DNA from: Mixophyes australis
Taxonomy: Eukaryota; Chordata; Amphibia; Anura; Limnodynastidae
Direction of reading: 5' to 3'
DNA: 64,000 nucleotides
Assembly: GCA_036250195.1 (NCBI GenBank)
Contig: JAVHZZ010000001.1
Coordinates: forward strand, 381,717,907-381,781,906
The notes under the pieces are model-generated. The model saw only the letters and a list, made by a program, of their open reading frames with translations. It searched no databases and was not told the origin of the DNA. Positions 1 through 10,967 of the stretch are shown here, one piece after another; position 1 is the first letter of the stretch, and each line of letters opens with the position of its first letter. Both the position numbers and the translations under genes were made by a program.

Positions 1-888
1 TGTTGTCTAACTTTGTCCATGACCAGATCCCTATGGGCATCCATCCAAGATAGTCTAGGGATGATATTGGACCAGCAGATATTAAGTGCAAGTCAGCTAT
101 TGGCTTTGAGATGCAAATCAGCTATGATATGCAAAATGAGCCCATTAACAATTCCTGATCTTGATCTCTGGCAATCATATTAAGCACCAAATCTTTGAAG
201 CCAGGTCAGCACATCCCCATCCTACCAATCCAATATATGTCAAAAGGATGGTAAGAATGAACAAGCCTATAAAAAAGGAATGTCTTGCAACCGAGAGGAT
301 AAAAAAATTGCCAACCATCCAAACTTGAAGGGGCTTTTGGAAATGATCAGTAATTCAGAATATGTTCCAAGCATCAATTAAAGGCATAGTAGCAAATTTA
401 ACACCAATAATCAATCACAAAAACATGAATAGAAGTTGAATAAGCAAAGCAGGCTTGAGTAAGCAAAGCAGGCAACACCAACATGAAAACACTGGGGAGG
501 GGGGGGGAAGTGCAACCCATAAGGTAGGAGGTAGAAACTGTCAAACTGTTAAAAAACATTAAAGAGGCTCATGAGGAACTTCATCTGATGTGAAATTAGG
601 TATATCCCTTCATACCCTTACCTCCAAAGGTGATAAGCAAACGACTTGGGTTGCCAACAGCGAGCACAGTGCTATAATTTAGCGCGTCTAATGTTTTTCT
701 TTTTTCTTATAGATGGGGGATTTTCAACAACCCAATTGTTTGATGCTCTCCACAAAGGACCAGGCAACTGCCATAGAGGTGACTGCACCTATCCTAAAGG
801 GATCAGTATTTGGCTGCATTCAGTCCTATAATTGTAACACATTTCTTAAAGATAAAATTTAATTGGTATTTGGTAAGACAATGCCTGA
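1..888. other. anonymous AT-rich DNA, nothing identified
   Basis: No coding region, RNA gene or recognisable repeat end was found in this stretch. Short reading frames here lack domain-like content. Confidence 0.5.
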
Positions 889-1140
889 TCAAACCCATTT
901 CAAGCGCCATGTTACTGTGCCCACTGCACTTTTGAGGTAGGTCCCAGAACCCTGAAAAACTGTTACATATGTGTGCAGACAGAGCTCGCAGCTGGACACA
1001 ACAGGTCCCGGTAATATGCGCATCTTGCCAAATTCGTCAAGGAAACACATCCTAATCAACAAGTCTTGTGGAGTCTCAAGTTCTTCCGATAGCCGAATAC
1101 GCGCAAGGACATTAGCCACACTTGTCATCTCTCTTTGCAA
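889..1140 (-). other. unidentified open frame of 83 codons
   Basis: The minus-strand frame has a protein-like composition, with a Leu/Arg/Glu-rich first half and a Cys-containing second half, and it sits in otherwise featureless DNA. I do not recognise a family. Another short minus frame at 1465-1731 may belong to the same decayed element. Either could be a remnant of a transposon gene or chance. No promoter, splice site or partner gene was convincing. Confidence 0.2.
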
Positions 1141-3920
1141 TTTCTGACAAAAACTCTACCAATAAGGATAATGCAGCAAGCAAATTTAAGGGAGCCTAAC
1201 ACTGATTGGATCTGCCTAATGGATACTTATCCATATACCTGACTGACACTGAATCAGCTCTTTTCCATAGGTCGGCGGCAGCAACCCATTTTGATGTCTT
1301 TCATGGTGACTTTTTACACCAAACAGATCTTAAAATGGAGTACATTATTTCCAGCAACCTCATTCCTGTTAATGCTGTTAATTGCATCTAAGAGCTTTTT
1401 GTCTTTTTGAACCAGTTCCAAGCAAAAATAATATTTGTTTGGCTATGTTGGGCCTCATATAGAGTTACGAAGACGTACCGCTAAAGGAGCAAATCCACAC
1501 CCAGACAAACCATGTCGACATGCAAGGAGTGTAAACTGTTTGGGCATGTAGGGAAAATACATCCGCGTTTACGTGTAGCACATGATTACTTGGCAGCTTC
1601 ATTTTAACAATGTAAGTTGGAGGTAACAAAAGGACAGAACCCGCTCCTACCTCCATACGTGTTCTAAACTTAACCAACTTTCCGCAGAACATGGCTTTGA
1701 CAAGGTGCAAAATCATACCCTGCAGCTGCACTCACTGAGGCCCGTTGTCGGCATTAAAAGTTAATGGCACATGACATCTCAGCTACATATAAGATCATAT
1801 AATAGAGCTGCTTTTATCGTCAAGGCAAAATAGATAAGGTAATCTGCAGTACCTAGCCAAATAAAGGGACTTGCTGAGCTGCAGTAAAGCATTCACATAG
1901 TCATAGAGGGAAATGGCAACTTTTGTAGTATCTTAAGAATTGCATTTTAAAGACAGATCAGTAGATTCTGAGAACAGAAATGTTGCAAAGCATGTGCATT
2001 TATTGCTGTAAATAACCAGTTACACTAAAGGATAATACTTTTGTTTGAGTACTAATGATTTATTCCCAATTATGAAAGCCATACAGGCCCATTCCTCAAT
2101 GTCTGGGGAGCTGCTTCTCTCAAACAAGCACTAGGGCAATGTGTCCAATCTATTCTCATAATGACAAAACAAGTGGGGATAGCAGCCGCCATCTTAGTTT
2201 AAAAGAGGGTGGGGGAGCAGAGTGATTATCCAACCCAAGAATGTATAAATAGACAACAGTGATGGTAGAATTTCTAATAACTCAATGATGCTGTAACATA
2301 ATGCATCTTGCTCAGTCAAAGGCCTCAGTTTTGGTTTGCATGGACATCTGTTGACTGAAAAAGTATGACAAAAGATGATCTCACCCAGTGTACATTTGAA
2401 TTACAAAATATTCACAAGTATAATATTATTGATAGATGTTTTAGAAAGAAAATTTATATACGTGTCATATATCAGCTATGACTCCATTTAGTAGGTCCTG
2501 CAATGAAGAGGACTTCTCCCCTTATACCTAAAATACAAGTGAATATAGCAGCTCCGATTTTATTTTAAAGTTGGTGAGGGGACATAGTTATTAACAGACT
2601 ACAAACTGTCCAAATAACCATCAGGGAAAGTAATGAGTTGTTAGTAACACAATGGATCTTGTGCTCAGCCCTACACCATGCCTCAGCCCTAATCGGCTAT
2701 GCATTTACACTTCAAAATTGGTTGCACATTGACATCCCCTAAGTTAAATAAATGCAATATTCAATCTCACCCCAGTGAATAAGAAATTAAAATTAAGCAA
2801 AAATGAATGGGCTGTGTAATTATAATGTTCCTTAAATGATGAATCGTTTTTCCTTAGCAGTGGAAGCAAAATAGCAACCCTGGTCATCCAGTTAATAATT
2901 TATAATGATACATTCTTTATATTGACATATAAAGAGCATATCTTGCAAGAGGTGTGACAAGCTAGTCTGCTATTCTTCTCATCCATTATATAAACCACCA
3001 TAAACATTGGTATATGAGTTATGCACTCTTTAGAAGACACATATGATAACAGTAAGCATTATTAGGTCTGCCAACAAGGTAAATCCCACTAATTTAAATT
3101 TTGCTTAAAGATAATTACCATTTTCTAAACTCCATCCATTCATATTACTGTCTAAGACAGCCATGTTAGGTTACCTTAGTATAGAAACATCCCAGCCTGT
3201 TACTGTACACAAATTAAATGGAATTAGATGGAGAGCAATTGGCCAGGGGGTTGACGGAGTAGCGTGGGGAAGGGGGGGGTAAGCCAGGAGGATCTGAAGG
3301 ACATCCATGACTGGGTACTGGTAAAACCCATGGACCAAGTGTATAGTGTGTGAGAGGGGGAGACCAGGGCCAAATGGAAGAGCCCTCTGAGGAGTGGCCA
3401 GTGACAGCTGAGAAGCCCATCTCTCTGCACCTTTAAGCGCTGCGAACTTCAATGACGTTGCTAACCTGTACGCGTTGAAGAGTTGCCATTGGGAGGAGGA
3501 GCTACTACCTGGAAGAGCTGAAGAAGCATGGATCCAGGATCCAGATGGCAGGTTAGTTACATTCTACATTGCTGCTTTCATACAAACTGTGGATAGGGGG
3601 AGTATTAACACTACACACTATACAATATTATTAGGAAGGGGTGAGTACTAACAGAACTAGAGAGATATATGCAGAATCCGTCTTTTGGTGTGGAAGTGGT
3701 TTCAGTTGTAAAACATGCTTGTATTGCCAAAACAACACAAAAGCTTTTGGTTTTGGATCTGCATTTAAAATTGTGAAAAATAGGTAAAATATTGTCATTT
3801 TGATCTGTTTTTGCCCCTATGTTACTATTTATAGCATTAACATTGTTTTCCATTCATTTTCAGTCTATTTTCTAATGATCCTTTTACTACTGTTCAAATT
3901 GTCACCAATTTTGTCCAAAG
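1141..3920. other. non-coding DNA with a weak diverged duplication
   Basis: No gene is seen. The blocks 2170-2400 and 2550-2780 share scattered similarity in the same order (a blunt 'agcagc..cgat..tttaaa' start, a 'ctcaatgatg/acacaatgga' middle and a 'ctcacccagtg' end), suggesting an old tandem duplication of about 370 bp. A short ATG-initiated block at 3528-3551 ends in a GT donor-like site; it is too short to assign. Confidence 0.3.
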
Positions 3921-3923
3921 TTT

Positions 3924-4207
3924 ATCATCAACATAATTTATTTATATAGCGGAAAGGTAAGGAATACCCTGCTCTTGGCTACTGATGAATGCTCTAGCCA
4001 TTGTAAACTGTATTGTGTGTGTAATCTTTTTATTTTTGTAGTATGGGTGCAGGCCACCTTTGTCTATTATCATCAACATTTATTTAAATAGCGGCAAGGA
4101 AAGGAATACCCTGCTCTTGGCTACTGATGAATGCACTGGCCATTGTAAACTGTATTGTGTGCATAGTCTTTGGATTTTCATAGTATGGGGGCAGGTCACC
4201 TTTGACA
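3924..4207. repeat. two-copy tandem duplication, about 145-bp unit
   Basis: The first unit starts at 3924 and the second at 4069. They share nearly the whole of their length, including the blocks 'aaggaataccctgctcttgg' and 'ccattgtaaactgtattgtg'. Each unit opens with a 'tttattTAaatagcgg' type string that resembles the L2/SINE 3' tail read in reverse. They differ by scattered substitutions and small indels, so the duplication is not very recent. Confidence 0.8.
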
Positions 4208-5053
4208 AATTACTTTCATAAATGTCTAATGCTATTCATTCATACCACTGTCCATCCAATGACCTCTGCCTGTTAATTTAATTACAGCCGAGTGCTCCAG
4301 CTGACTGTCACTAGCTGAGATGCAGTAGCAGTGTGAGAGGTGTCTCGGTTGCCCCGGCAATGGCAGAGACACAAATGACCAAAAGTCCAGGCTGTCAGGA
4401 CAAAGGCCGGGGTGCAATCTGGATACAATTGAGCCATCGTAGCTAGCGCGGCAGCTCGTGATATATGATTGGCTGGAGCAAAGTCTGGCATCAGATTGAC
4501 TATACCTCTTCTTGGGGATTACCTTCTTGGAAAGCTTACCATGGGAGAGTGATTGTTCAGACCTTCCCATAAATATTTGAGTCTCCTGATTTGATTCAGA
4601 AGGACACAGATCTGGCTCACTCCAAGGATAATGCCATCTTGACTTGCACCATTTAACATTGTGCCCTATCATCATCTTTTAAATTTCTTCTAATGTCGCT
4701 GTCCATAGTTGAGTATTGTGTCCTCTGTCGTGTTAATTAAGCATTTTGTAAATCTGCCATCGGTGCATTTGCTTACTCCCATTCAATTCCAAAAATAATT
4801 ACCCAGTTTATACAGTTCTCTAACTCCATCACATAGAATAAATCATAATCATATCTCCATCTATACATGTATTCTTTGCCAAGGCCAAAATCTGTCCTCT
4901 TAATTTCCCAGAATGTGGACTTTCAATAGCATTGTCAAGACAAGCTTTGGGCAACCAAATCTGCATCAATGTAAGTATTATACTTACTTACATGTGTAGG
5001 AAAGGTACTATTAGCCTATTTGAATTGTTTTACATATTTCTTAAACTTCACTA
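4208..5053. other. non-coding DNA, nothing identified
   Basis: Minus-strand open frames exist around 4232-4675 but show no recognisable domain. No repeat boundary could be fixed. Confidence 0.4.
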
Positions 5054-5180
5054 ATCATCATCACATCATCACCATTTATTTATATAGCGCCACTGATTCC
5101 ACAGCGCTGTACAGAGAATTCATTTACACTAATAGAACATAGTCTCTGCTAGTCCCCTTTACCATGGGGTTAGATGAAGC
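5054..5180 (-). mobile_element. SINE 3' half (L2-like tail), minus orientation
   Basis: Read on minus, this ends with the common amphibian SINE/L2 tail: 'tctgtacagcgctgtggaat', then 'gcgctatataaataaatggt', then ATG-type repeats. It is the same family as the better copies at 36824-37140 and 45568-45890. The matching 5' half lies at 5551-5680, with repeat-rich DNA between. Confidence 0.75.
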
Positions 5181-5204
5181 TTCTCCAGGGGCAATGAATC
5201 CTAA

Positions 5205-5222
5205 GCACTCTCTCTCTCTCTC

Positions 5223-5262
<40 letters not shown>
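5205..5262. repeat. (TC)n followed by (TA)n microsatellite
   Basis: A run of TC dinucleotides passes into a run of about 17 TA dinucleotides and ends in 'cacacag'. Simple sequence repeat seen directly. Confidence 0.95.
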
Positions 5263-5264
<2 letters not shown>

Positions 5265-5267
<3 letters not shown>

Positions 5268-5480
5268 GGTATACTAATACTCACACTATTATTGGGGCAG
5301 GGGGATGTACTAATATTACAAACTATTATTTGGGTGGGGGGATAGATTAATACTCATTTTATTATTGGGGCAGGGTATGTACTAATATTACACACTATTG
5401 TTGGGGTGGGGGTGTACTAATACTATACACTATTATTGGGGGAGGAATGCACTAACACTACACACTGCTATGGGGGGGTG
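5265..5480. repeat. imperfect tandem repeat, units of about 50-60 bp
   Basis: Four to five units contain 'ctattattggggcaggg' followed by 'gtactaatatta' or 'gtactaatactc'. The units vary in length and sequence. The array lies between two halves of a SINE and close to a hAT-like end at 5880-6442, of which it may be an internal part. Confidence 0.7.
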
Positions 5481-5550
5481 CAGGGTCCAATTGGCCCATC
5501 TGGGTACCGGGTGGGCCCGCTGTATGAGGGTATAGCTTTCTTAGTGGAAA

Positions 5551-5680
5551 TTAACCTATCAGTATGTTTTGGACTTGTGGGAGAACATACAAATCCCCAC
5601 ACACATAGGAATCCTATTGGAATCTAACTCATGACCCCAGCACTGTGAGAGAGCAGTGCTAACCACTGTACCACATGTCG
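5551..5680 (-). mobile_element. SINE 5' (tRNA-like) half, minus orientation
   Basis: On minus this reads 'gtggttagcactgctctctc', then a 'gtcatgagtt' B-box-like region and 'tatgttctcccacaagtcca'. These match the tRNA-derived head and body of the SINE at 36824-37140. Part of the body is missing. This is a pol III retroposon fragment, not a functional tRNA gene. Confidence 0.7.
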
Positions 5681-5879
5681 GTGGTAAAATTCTGTTGCAA
5701 GTTATCTTAATGGTGAGAAGCATCGTCCCTGGGGTAATGTGAAAAACTGAAGATGATATCTTCACAAGGTAAGCAATAAAACTGCTTTACAGGATCTTTC
5801 TATTGTTCATGTCATGATATGAATAAGTTGGTTTAACCATACCATTGTAAGCAGTTGACATACTCATATTCAGTAAGTA

Positions 5880-6442
5880 ATTACTAGTGTGCCCCACTTT
5901 GCTGCAGTGCCAGACACAGGAGGGCTTTTTATAGAATGTGAATACTAATTATATAACGTAAGGGCTGCTTCTGGGGGGCTATAAGCTTTATTTTGGAAAC
6001 ATGAATACTAATTATATAAGGTCAGACTGTTTCTGGGGAGTTTCAGCTTATTTATTAAATGTGAATACTATGCTAGGGGAAAAAAGCCTATTAATTAAGT
6101 GTGTGCTAAAGTAGTGGCTGATTTAGGCCTGGATGGATCAATCATTGCTAGACTTTCCATTTGTCATGTAACTGTTTCCAAAAAGGGACCCAACATTCTA
6201 GGATCCAGACAAAGAGCTCAATAACAGGTAAGAAAGAGCAGAACAGTCACTAACACTTCCTGAAGGAAAGAAAAATCACTCAAGTGTGGCTCGTGGGGCA
6301 GTGATTCTTTTTTTCTCCCCCATTCTAGTTGCTGGTTATACCTCTCTGGCAGCTTGCCATGTCCCTCTAGTTGAGCATGCACTATTTTGTGGCCCTTAAC
6401 ATTATTTTCCTACGGTGGACCCTTAATGCCCCAGTCTGACAT
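5880..6442. mobile_element. right portion of a non-autonomous hAT-like element
   Basis: This block matches the right part of the element at 40290-42673 in order: 'aatgtgaatactaattat' modules, 'ggaccagacaa'-like and 'gaaagagcagaacagtc' segments, and a terminal 'gtggacccttaatgccccagtctgaca' region resembling 'gtggacccttcatgccctagtccgaca' there. The left end is uncertain; a degenerate counterpart may sit near 5489. No target duplication could be identified. Confidence 0.55.
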
Positions 6443-6449
6443 TATCTGC

Positions 6450-6721
6450 AGTGGCGCACGCAGGGGGGGTTTCTGATTCTCCAGAAACCCCTCCCCCTGC
6501 GAACCAACGGTACTGTACAGCAGCCGCAGCGCTGTCAAAGAAGCGTCTGTGGCAGTGCTGTATTGTAGTATAATAAAGCACTGCCGCGGATGCTGCTTGA
6601 CAGCGCCGCGGCTGCTGTAGAATTCAGACACGCCGAAATGGAGCTGCTGCAATATTATTATTTTTTTCCGGGGGGGGGGGGGGGCGGAAACCCCCCCTTC
6701 TAAATCCTGCATTCGCCCCTG
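6450..6721. mobile_element. short MITE with CAGKGGCG terminal inverted repeats
   Basis: The left end reads 'cagtggcgcacgcaggg'. The right end, read on minus, gives 'caggggcgaatgcagg', an imperfect 16-bp inverted match. The interior holds poly-G/poly-C tracts next to the ends and GC-rich inverted blocks around 'cagcagccgcagcgctgtc' and 'gacagcgccgcggctgctg'. There is no coding capacity. The length of 272 bp and the ends suggest a hAT-type MITE, but the target duplication is not clear. Confidence 0.55.
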
Positions 6722-7299
6722 GTCTGTGTTCTATCGTAATGTTACTGACAACATGCCCAAACTACCACTGTGCCTGTCAAAATATATAAGCCAAATGAAC
6801 AAGATGGTTTACAGCTGAGAATCATCTTTGGAATTGCTGCAGTTAATGCATTTTATTTTTAAAGACTTTCAAGTGACTGGAATTGTACTAATGAATTGGT
6901 GAAAAATAAATGTTCTACTGACAGCGAGTTATTGAGATTAATGTCAGTAATCTAGTAATTATTATCCAGTAAATTTAATATATTTAATGTGGAAATATTA
7001 GCTTTTATTATTAGATTTAAGTGCACCGGTTGATATAAGAATATTGATAACCTGATATTCTATTATATTCTTGTAGTTAGTTGAAGGACCCAAGGTAAAG
7101 GTAGCTATAAAGTTTTTTCTCAATGAGGTGAACAGTAGGTGAACCATATTGACATGATTCTAGTGGATACAGTGAATTCTCCTTCGTCAACCTGTATTAG
7201 CGCTGGCAGTAGCAGAGGCGCAGAGTTTAACAAACCCGTGGTTTTCACAATGGACCCCCACAAGGAATTTTGGGCTGAGCTTCTGGTAGTTTCATTAAT
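6722..7299. other. non-coding DNA, nothing identified
   Basis: AT-rich sequence without an assignable feature. It flanks the presumed 3' LTR of the decayed chromovirus to its right. Confidence 0.35.
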
Positions 7300-7788
7300 T
7301 GCAGCCCTCTGCACTTCCTACAGATGTGGTGAACTGGTATTAACAGCAAGAAGAGTCTGATAGACTTAGCCGGGACTGGTACACAAATGGACTGCAGTGT
7401 ACCAAATCAGAAAATGTAAGGATTGCCACATAAAGCAGGGTCAGCAACAATCAGGCCCATATACAGTAGCAAATGATAGGCAGAAGATAACGCAGCAACA
7501 GTCCGGGTCAGAGTTGACTGAAATCAGTCAGGAACGCTGGAGTAAAGGTTTGGATCCTAATACTGTGGCACAGGCCTATACACAGAGCAGTTTTAAATAG
7601 TTAAGCTGATGAAATAGAGCGAGTCTTAGAGCAGCACTCACAAACCTCAGGTTCAGAGCTCTTAAAAGGCTATGTACCTCCTGATGTACAAAACAGGTTT
7701 GTAGCCCAGAATTCTGTGTGTAGATTGTAGGGAAGAGCAGAGGGAGCGCACCAGACAGCATGTGCAAAAATAACAGTTAGAAATCAAT
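7300..7788 (-). mobile_element. probable 3' LTR of decayed sushi-type chromovirus
   Basis: The integrase/chromodomain reading ends just right of here at a purine-rich stretch (minus strand 'aagagggagg'), the expected position of a polypurine tract. The following sequence contains 'tgtgtaccagtcccggcta', similar to 'tgtgtaccgaacccggcta' in the LTR remnant of the second sushi element near 39600. The outer boundary is not fixed and a terminal TG is not evident, so the extent is approximate. Confidence 0.4.
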
Positions 7789-9386
7789 GTGTGACCTCCC
7801 TCTTAAAGGTGGACACCAGACACCCAATAAAAGGCTTATCAGAAAATGTTGTATGCTTAAGAAGATGAAAAGCATAAATGTCAGAGGAATAGACCCAATA
7901 ACGCTTCTCAGGACTGTACCCCTTTCACTCCACAAAGAACTGAAAACAACCTTTAGAAACATGACTAACCTCATATTCCTCTTGTCAACTGATACAGAAG
8001 TAGGAGGATCACTTCTAGAGATAAAGCGATTAATTACTAAAGCATTTAGTAAGAAAATATGGAATACATTGGAAACAGATAAGAAGGCCAACCTAAAGGC
8101 CACTGGATTAATCTTTTGGGGACCTTGAAAGGTCCATTGAAACATGGTGCAAACTTCATGCTGGGTACTCATAAATGAAGATTCCTGATGGATAACCACA
8201 CTTTGTTCCCCGGAACTAAACTAGGAACTGTGAATTTCCATTTGCCAGCAAAAGATATGTAGTGAGATGAAGCTTTGATCAAATTTGTTTTAACTTGGGT
8301 CCAGATGCTCGAGAACTTCTGTAACAGAGAGTCAATAGCAGGAACCTCTGGACTGGGGATGGAAGAGAGTACTGGAAGAAGAGGTTGACAGCCATATAGA
8401 ATGATATAAAGGGATGTGGACGTCCCTTTATAACTGTGGTTATTATGAGCAAACTCAGCCCAAGGTAGCAATTCAGGCCAGTTGTTTTGACTTGCAGAAA
8501 AATACATCCTAATGAGGGTCTCCAAGTCATAGGTCATCTTCTATGTTTGCCAATTTGACTGTGGGTTATGTGTAGTGGATAGATTTAATTTGAAGTAAAA
8601 GTTTTTGCAGAGAAATCTTCAGAATTTGGACGCAAATTGCACCCCTCGATCAGAAGCAATCTCTGTTGGGCATCCATGTAATCTGAATATTTCTTTGACA
8701 AAAAGTTCAGCTACAGCAGGAGCAGAAGGAAGCCCCTTCAGAGGAACAAAGTGAGCCACCTTTGAAAATCTATCAACTATCCACATATTGCATCCGTTGT
8801 TGGAAAATAGATCAGTCCATCTAAATGTGAGTCCAAGGCCTTTCTGGAACTGGTAGAGAATGTAAAGAACTAAGAGGATTTTGGTGGAGTGTTATATTGA
8901 GCACAAGTGGGACAGGCTGCAACAAACTCTTTAACGAGTATGCCACCAATAATTTCTGGAAATTAGTTCCTGTATCTTTTTAACTCCTGCATTGCTTGCA
9001 AACGGAGATGTGTGAGCCCATCATAACGGACTGGTACGAAGTCTAGGGGTAACAAATGTTTTCCCTAGAGGAGGGCTTGCTGGAGAAATAGGAGTCATGG
9101 CAATGATGCAGTTCAGATTAATGATGAGATGACCCTCAGAGGGCTATTCCTGTTCTGTGGAGTAAAAGGAGCAAGAATAGGCATCAGCCTTCAAGTTCTT
9201 GGAATCTGGACGAAAAGTAGGTATTAAATTGAAGTGAGAAGAATAGAGACTCTCTTGCTTGATGTGGATTAAGACATTGAGCTCTTTGTGGGTACAAAAT
9301 AATTTTTATGGTCTGTATATATGGTCACAGGGAAAAAGGCACCCCCCTCCATAAGATATCTCCACTCTTCAAGTTTAACCTCCAAG
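7789..9386 (-). pseudogene. decayed sushi-type Ty3/gypsy pol, RNase H end to chromodomain
   Basis: Read on minus with several frame changes, this gives the end of RNase H ('EEWRYL', a 'YRPGSK-N-KADA'-like segment near 9200), the integrase core ('FVPLKGLPSAPA', 'SDRGVQF'-like near 8650-8760), the integrase C-terminal half at 8169-8537 ('NNWPELLPWAEFAHNN', 'GNKVWLSIRNL'), and the post-integrase 'INPVAFRL..VFHIFLL' block. That last block precedes the chromodomain region in chromoviruses. Together these give strand-transfer and targeting functions of a chromovirus. Multiple frameshifts and stops make it inactive. It is continuous in homology with the block at 10968-12680; the DNA between is an insertion. 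Confidence 0.85.
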
Positions 9387-10967
9387 GGTTAAATGTATCA
9401 AGCTGCGAGTTTGAAAAAGTGGAGATGTTGCCTATCGCAGCCAATAAGATTCTAGCTGTTATTTTGAAGAATGAATTATCGTTATTATTATTATTATTAT
9501 TATTATTATTTATTAATTTATTATAATTTTTTTTCTAGACCTAATATGTGTTACATATATTTTTTTTTATGTGTGCACATATAGATGTATGTGTATGTGT
9601 TGGAAACTACTTACTAAGAATAACATTTTCTAGACTATATTGAAAATTGTTGTTATTTTATGTATGTTATATTTTGAGAAACTTGTATTAATTATATTAA
9701 TTTTGATTATGATTTATTATTATTATTATGATTTATTATTATTATTTATTATTATTTTTTAGTATGAATTTTATTAGAATTATTATTATTATTTTTTATA
9801 TAAAAAAAATATATATTTTTTTAGTATCACTTTTCTGGGAGAGTGTATTGTGGTTGGCTTCAGTGCCTATGTAAGTGCACTATTACTATAAATTTATGTT
9901 AATTAATACACCTCTGATTGATTGTCTAATGTGATGGCTCTGGCTCTATTTAAAGATTAACTTTTAGAGAGTGAAATACTTGGCTTGAGAAAGTCTACAT
10001 GTGGTAGACAAAACGCAACGCTTATTTCTCATATTATGCTTTCTAAATAACAAATCTAATATTGGATCCGTCTAAAGAGGATCGGATATATTAGCCAAGT
10101 GGTTGTTATACCTTTCTCCAGGATTCACTATGAGCAATCCACGCAACTTGAGTAACCAACCAGCTGAACTTGATTCTGTCTGGACAGTATTCACTGGTGC
10201 ACACCAAGCTACTTTCTTTGGAGACAAAATATCGGTGAAGTATGGACATTACGAGCTTGTAAGTACTTCTTAACACAGTCCAGTTTGTATCGCTTTGAGT
10301 AAATCTTTATATGGAGCATTCAGGGGCGATATAGGTTCAGAGGGAGTTCATTTATTACATCTAAACTCATTCCTGAGTCTTTCACTTAATGGTCCGGAAA
10401 AATATGAATATTTATATACATCTTGACTTTTGGATGTTTTCACGAGTACCCTGATTGACTGTGGTATAAGAAAAAATATATGAACATTACATATCAGCAT
10501 CTTCTGAATACAGAGGAATTTAGATATTCTCTGAATAAGCAATAAATATTTATCTATCAAGAGTCTTATGTGGGCTAATAGATCTTAGATCGCAGTGGAC
10601 GCACTGTGGTTTGATCTTCCAGGATTTATGAAATTATTTTTGTTTTGAAACTTATATTGTCATTTGGGGGAGCTTTATGATTGCAGGTGTATTTCTGTTT
10701 ATCTTTATTTTTTAGGTATTATTTTTAGGTAGTATTGTTTTTAATGGTGTAATAAATGTATATATTTTTACTATTTTTTGGAAATTAATTTCTTAAATAG
10801 CTCTTCATTCTTTATTTGTTATATATGATACCATCTGCGCAGTTCACTGTTTTCTTTTCTTGGTCATTTTGAAGAGTTTACTAACTAAATGATAACTAGA
10901 ATCTGATTGGTTGCTATAGGCAACATCTACACTTTTTCAAAATTGCAACTTGATAGATTTACCCTCA
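9387..10967. mobile_element. TIR DNA transposon inserted in RNase H of the chromovirus
   Basis: The left end ('gggttaaatgtatcaagctg', continuing through 'gttgcctatcgcagccaat') and the reverse complement of the right end ('gggtaaatctatcaagttgc', continuing through 'gttgcctatagcaaccaat') match over roughly 70 bp. The interior is very AT-rich, with TTA/ATT microsatellites at 9480-9535 and 9700-9830 and no transposase. Homology to one RNase H domain resumes on both sides, so this is a clean insertion. The superfamily is not settled; a clear target duplication was not recognised. Confidence 0.8.

Noticed and set aside
4232..4675. 147-codon minus-strand frame
   Set aside because: No domain, no repeat context and no splice or promoter support; probably chance.
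7787..8128. 113-codon plus-strand frame with a protein-like look
   Set aside because: It is the complement of the integrase/chromodomain tail of the decayed chromovirus, whose minus-strand reading has recognisable motifs.
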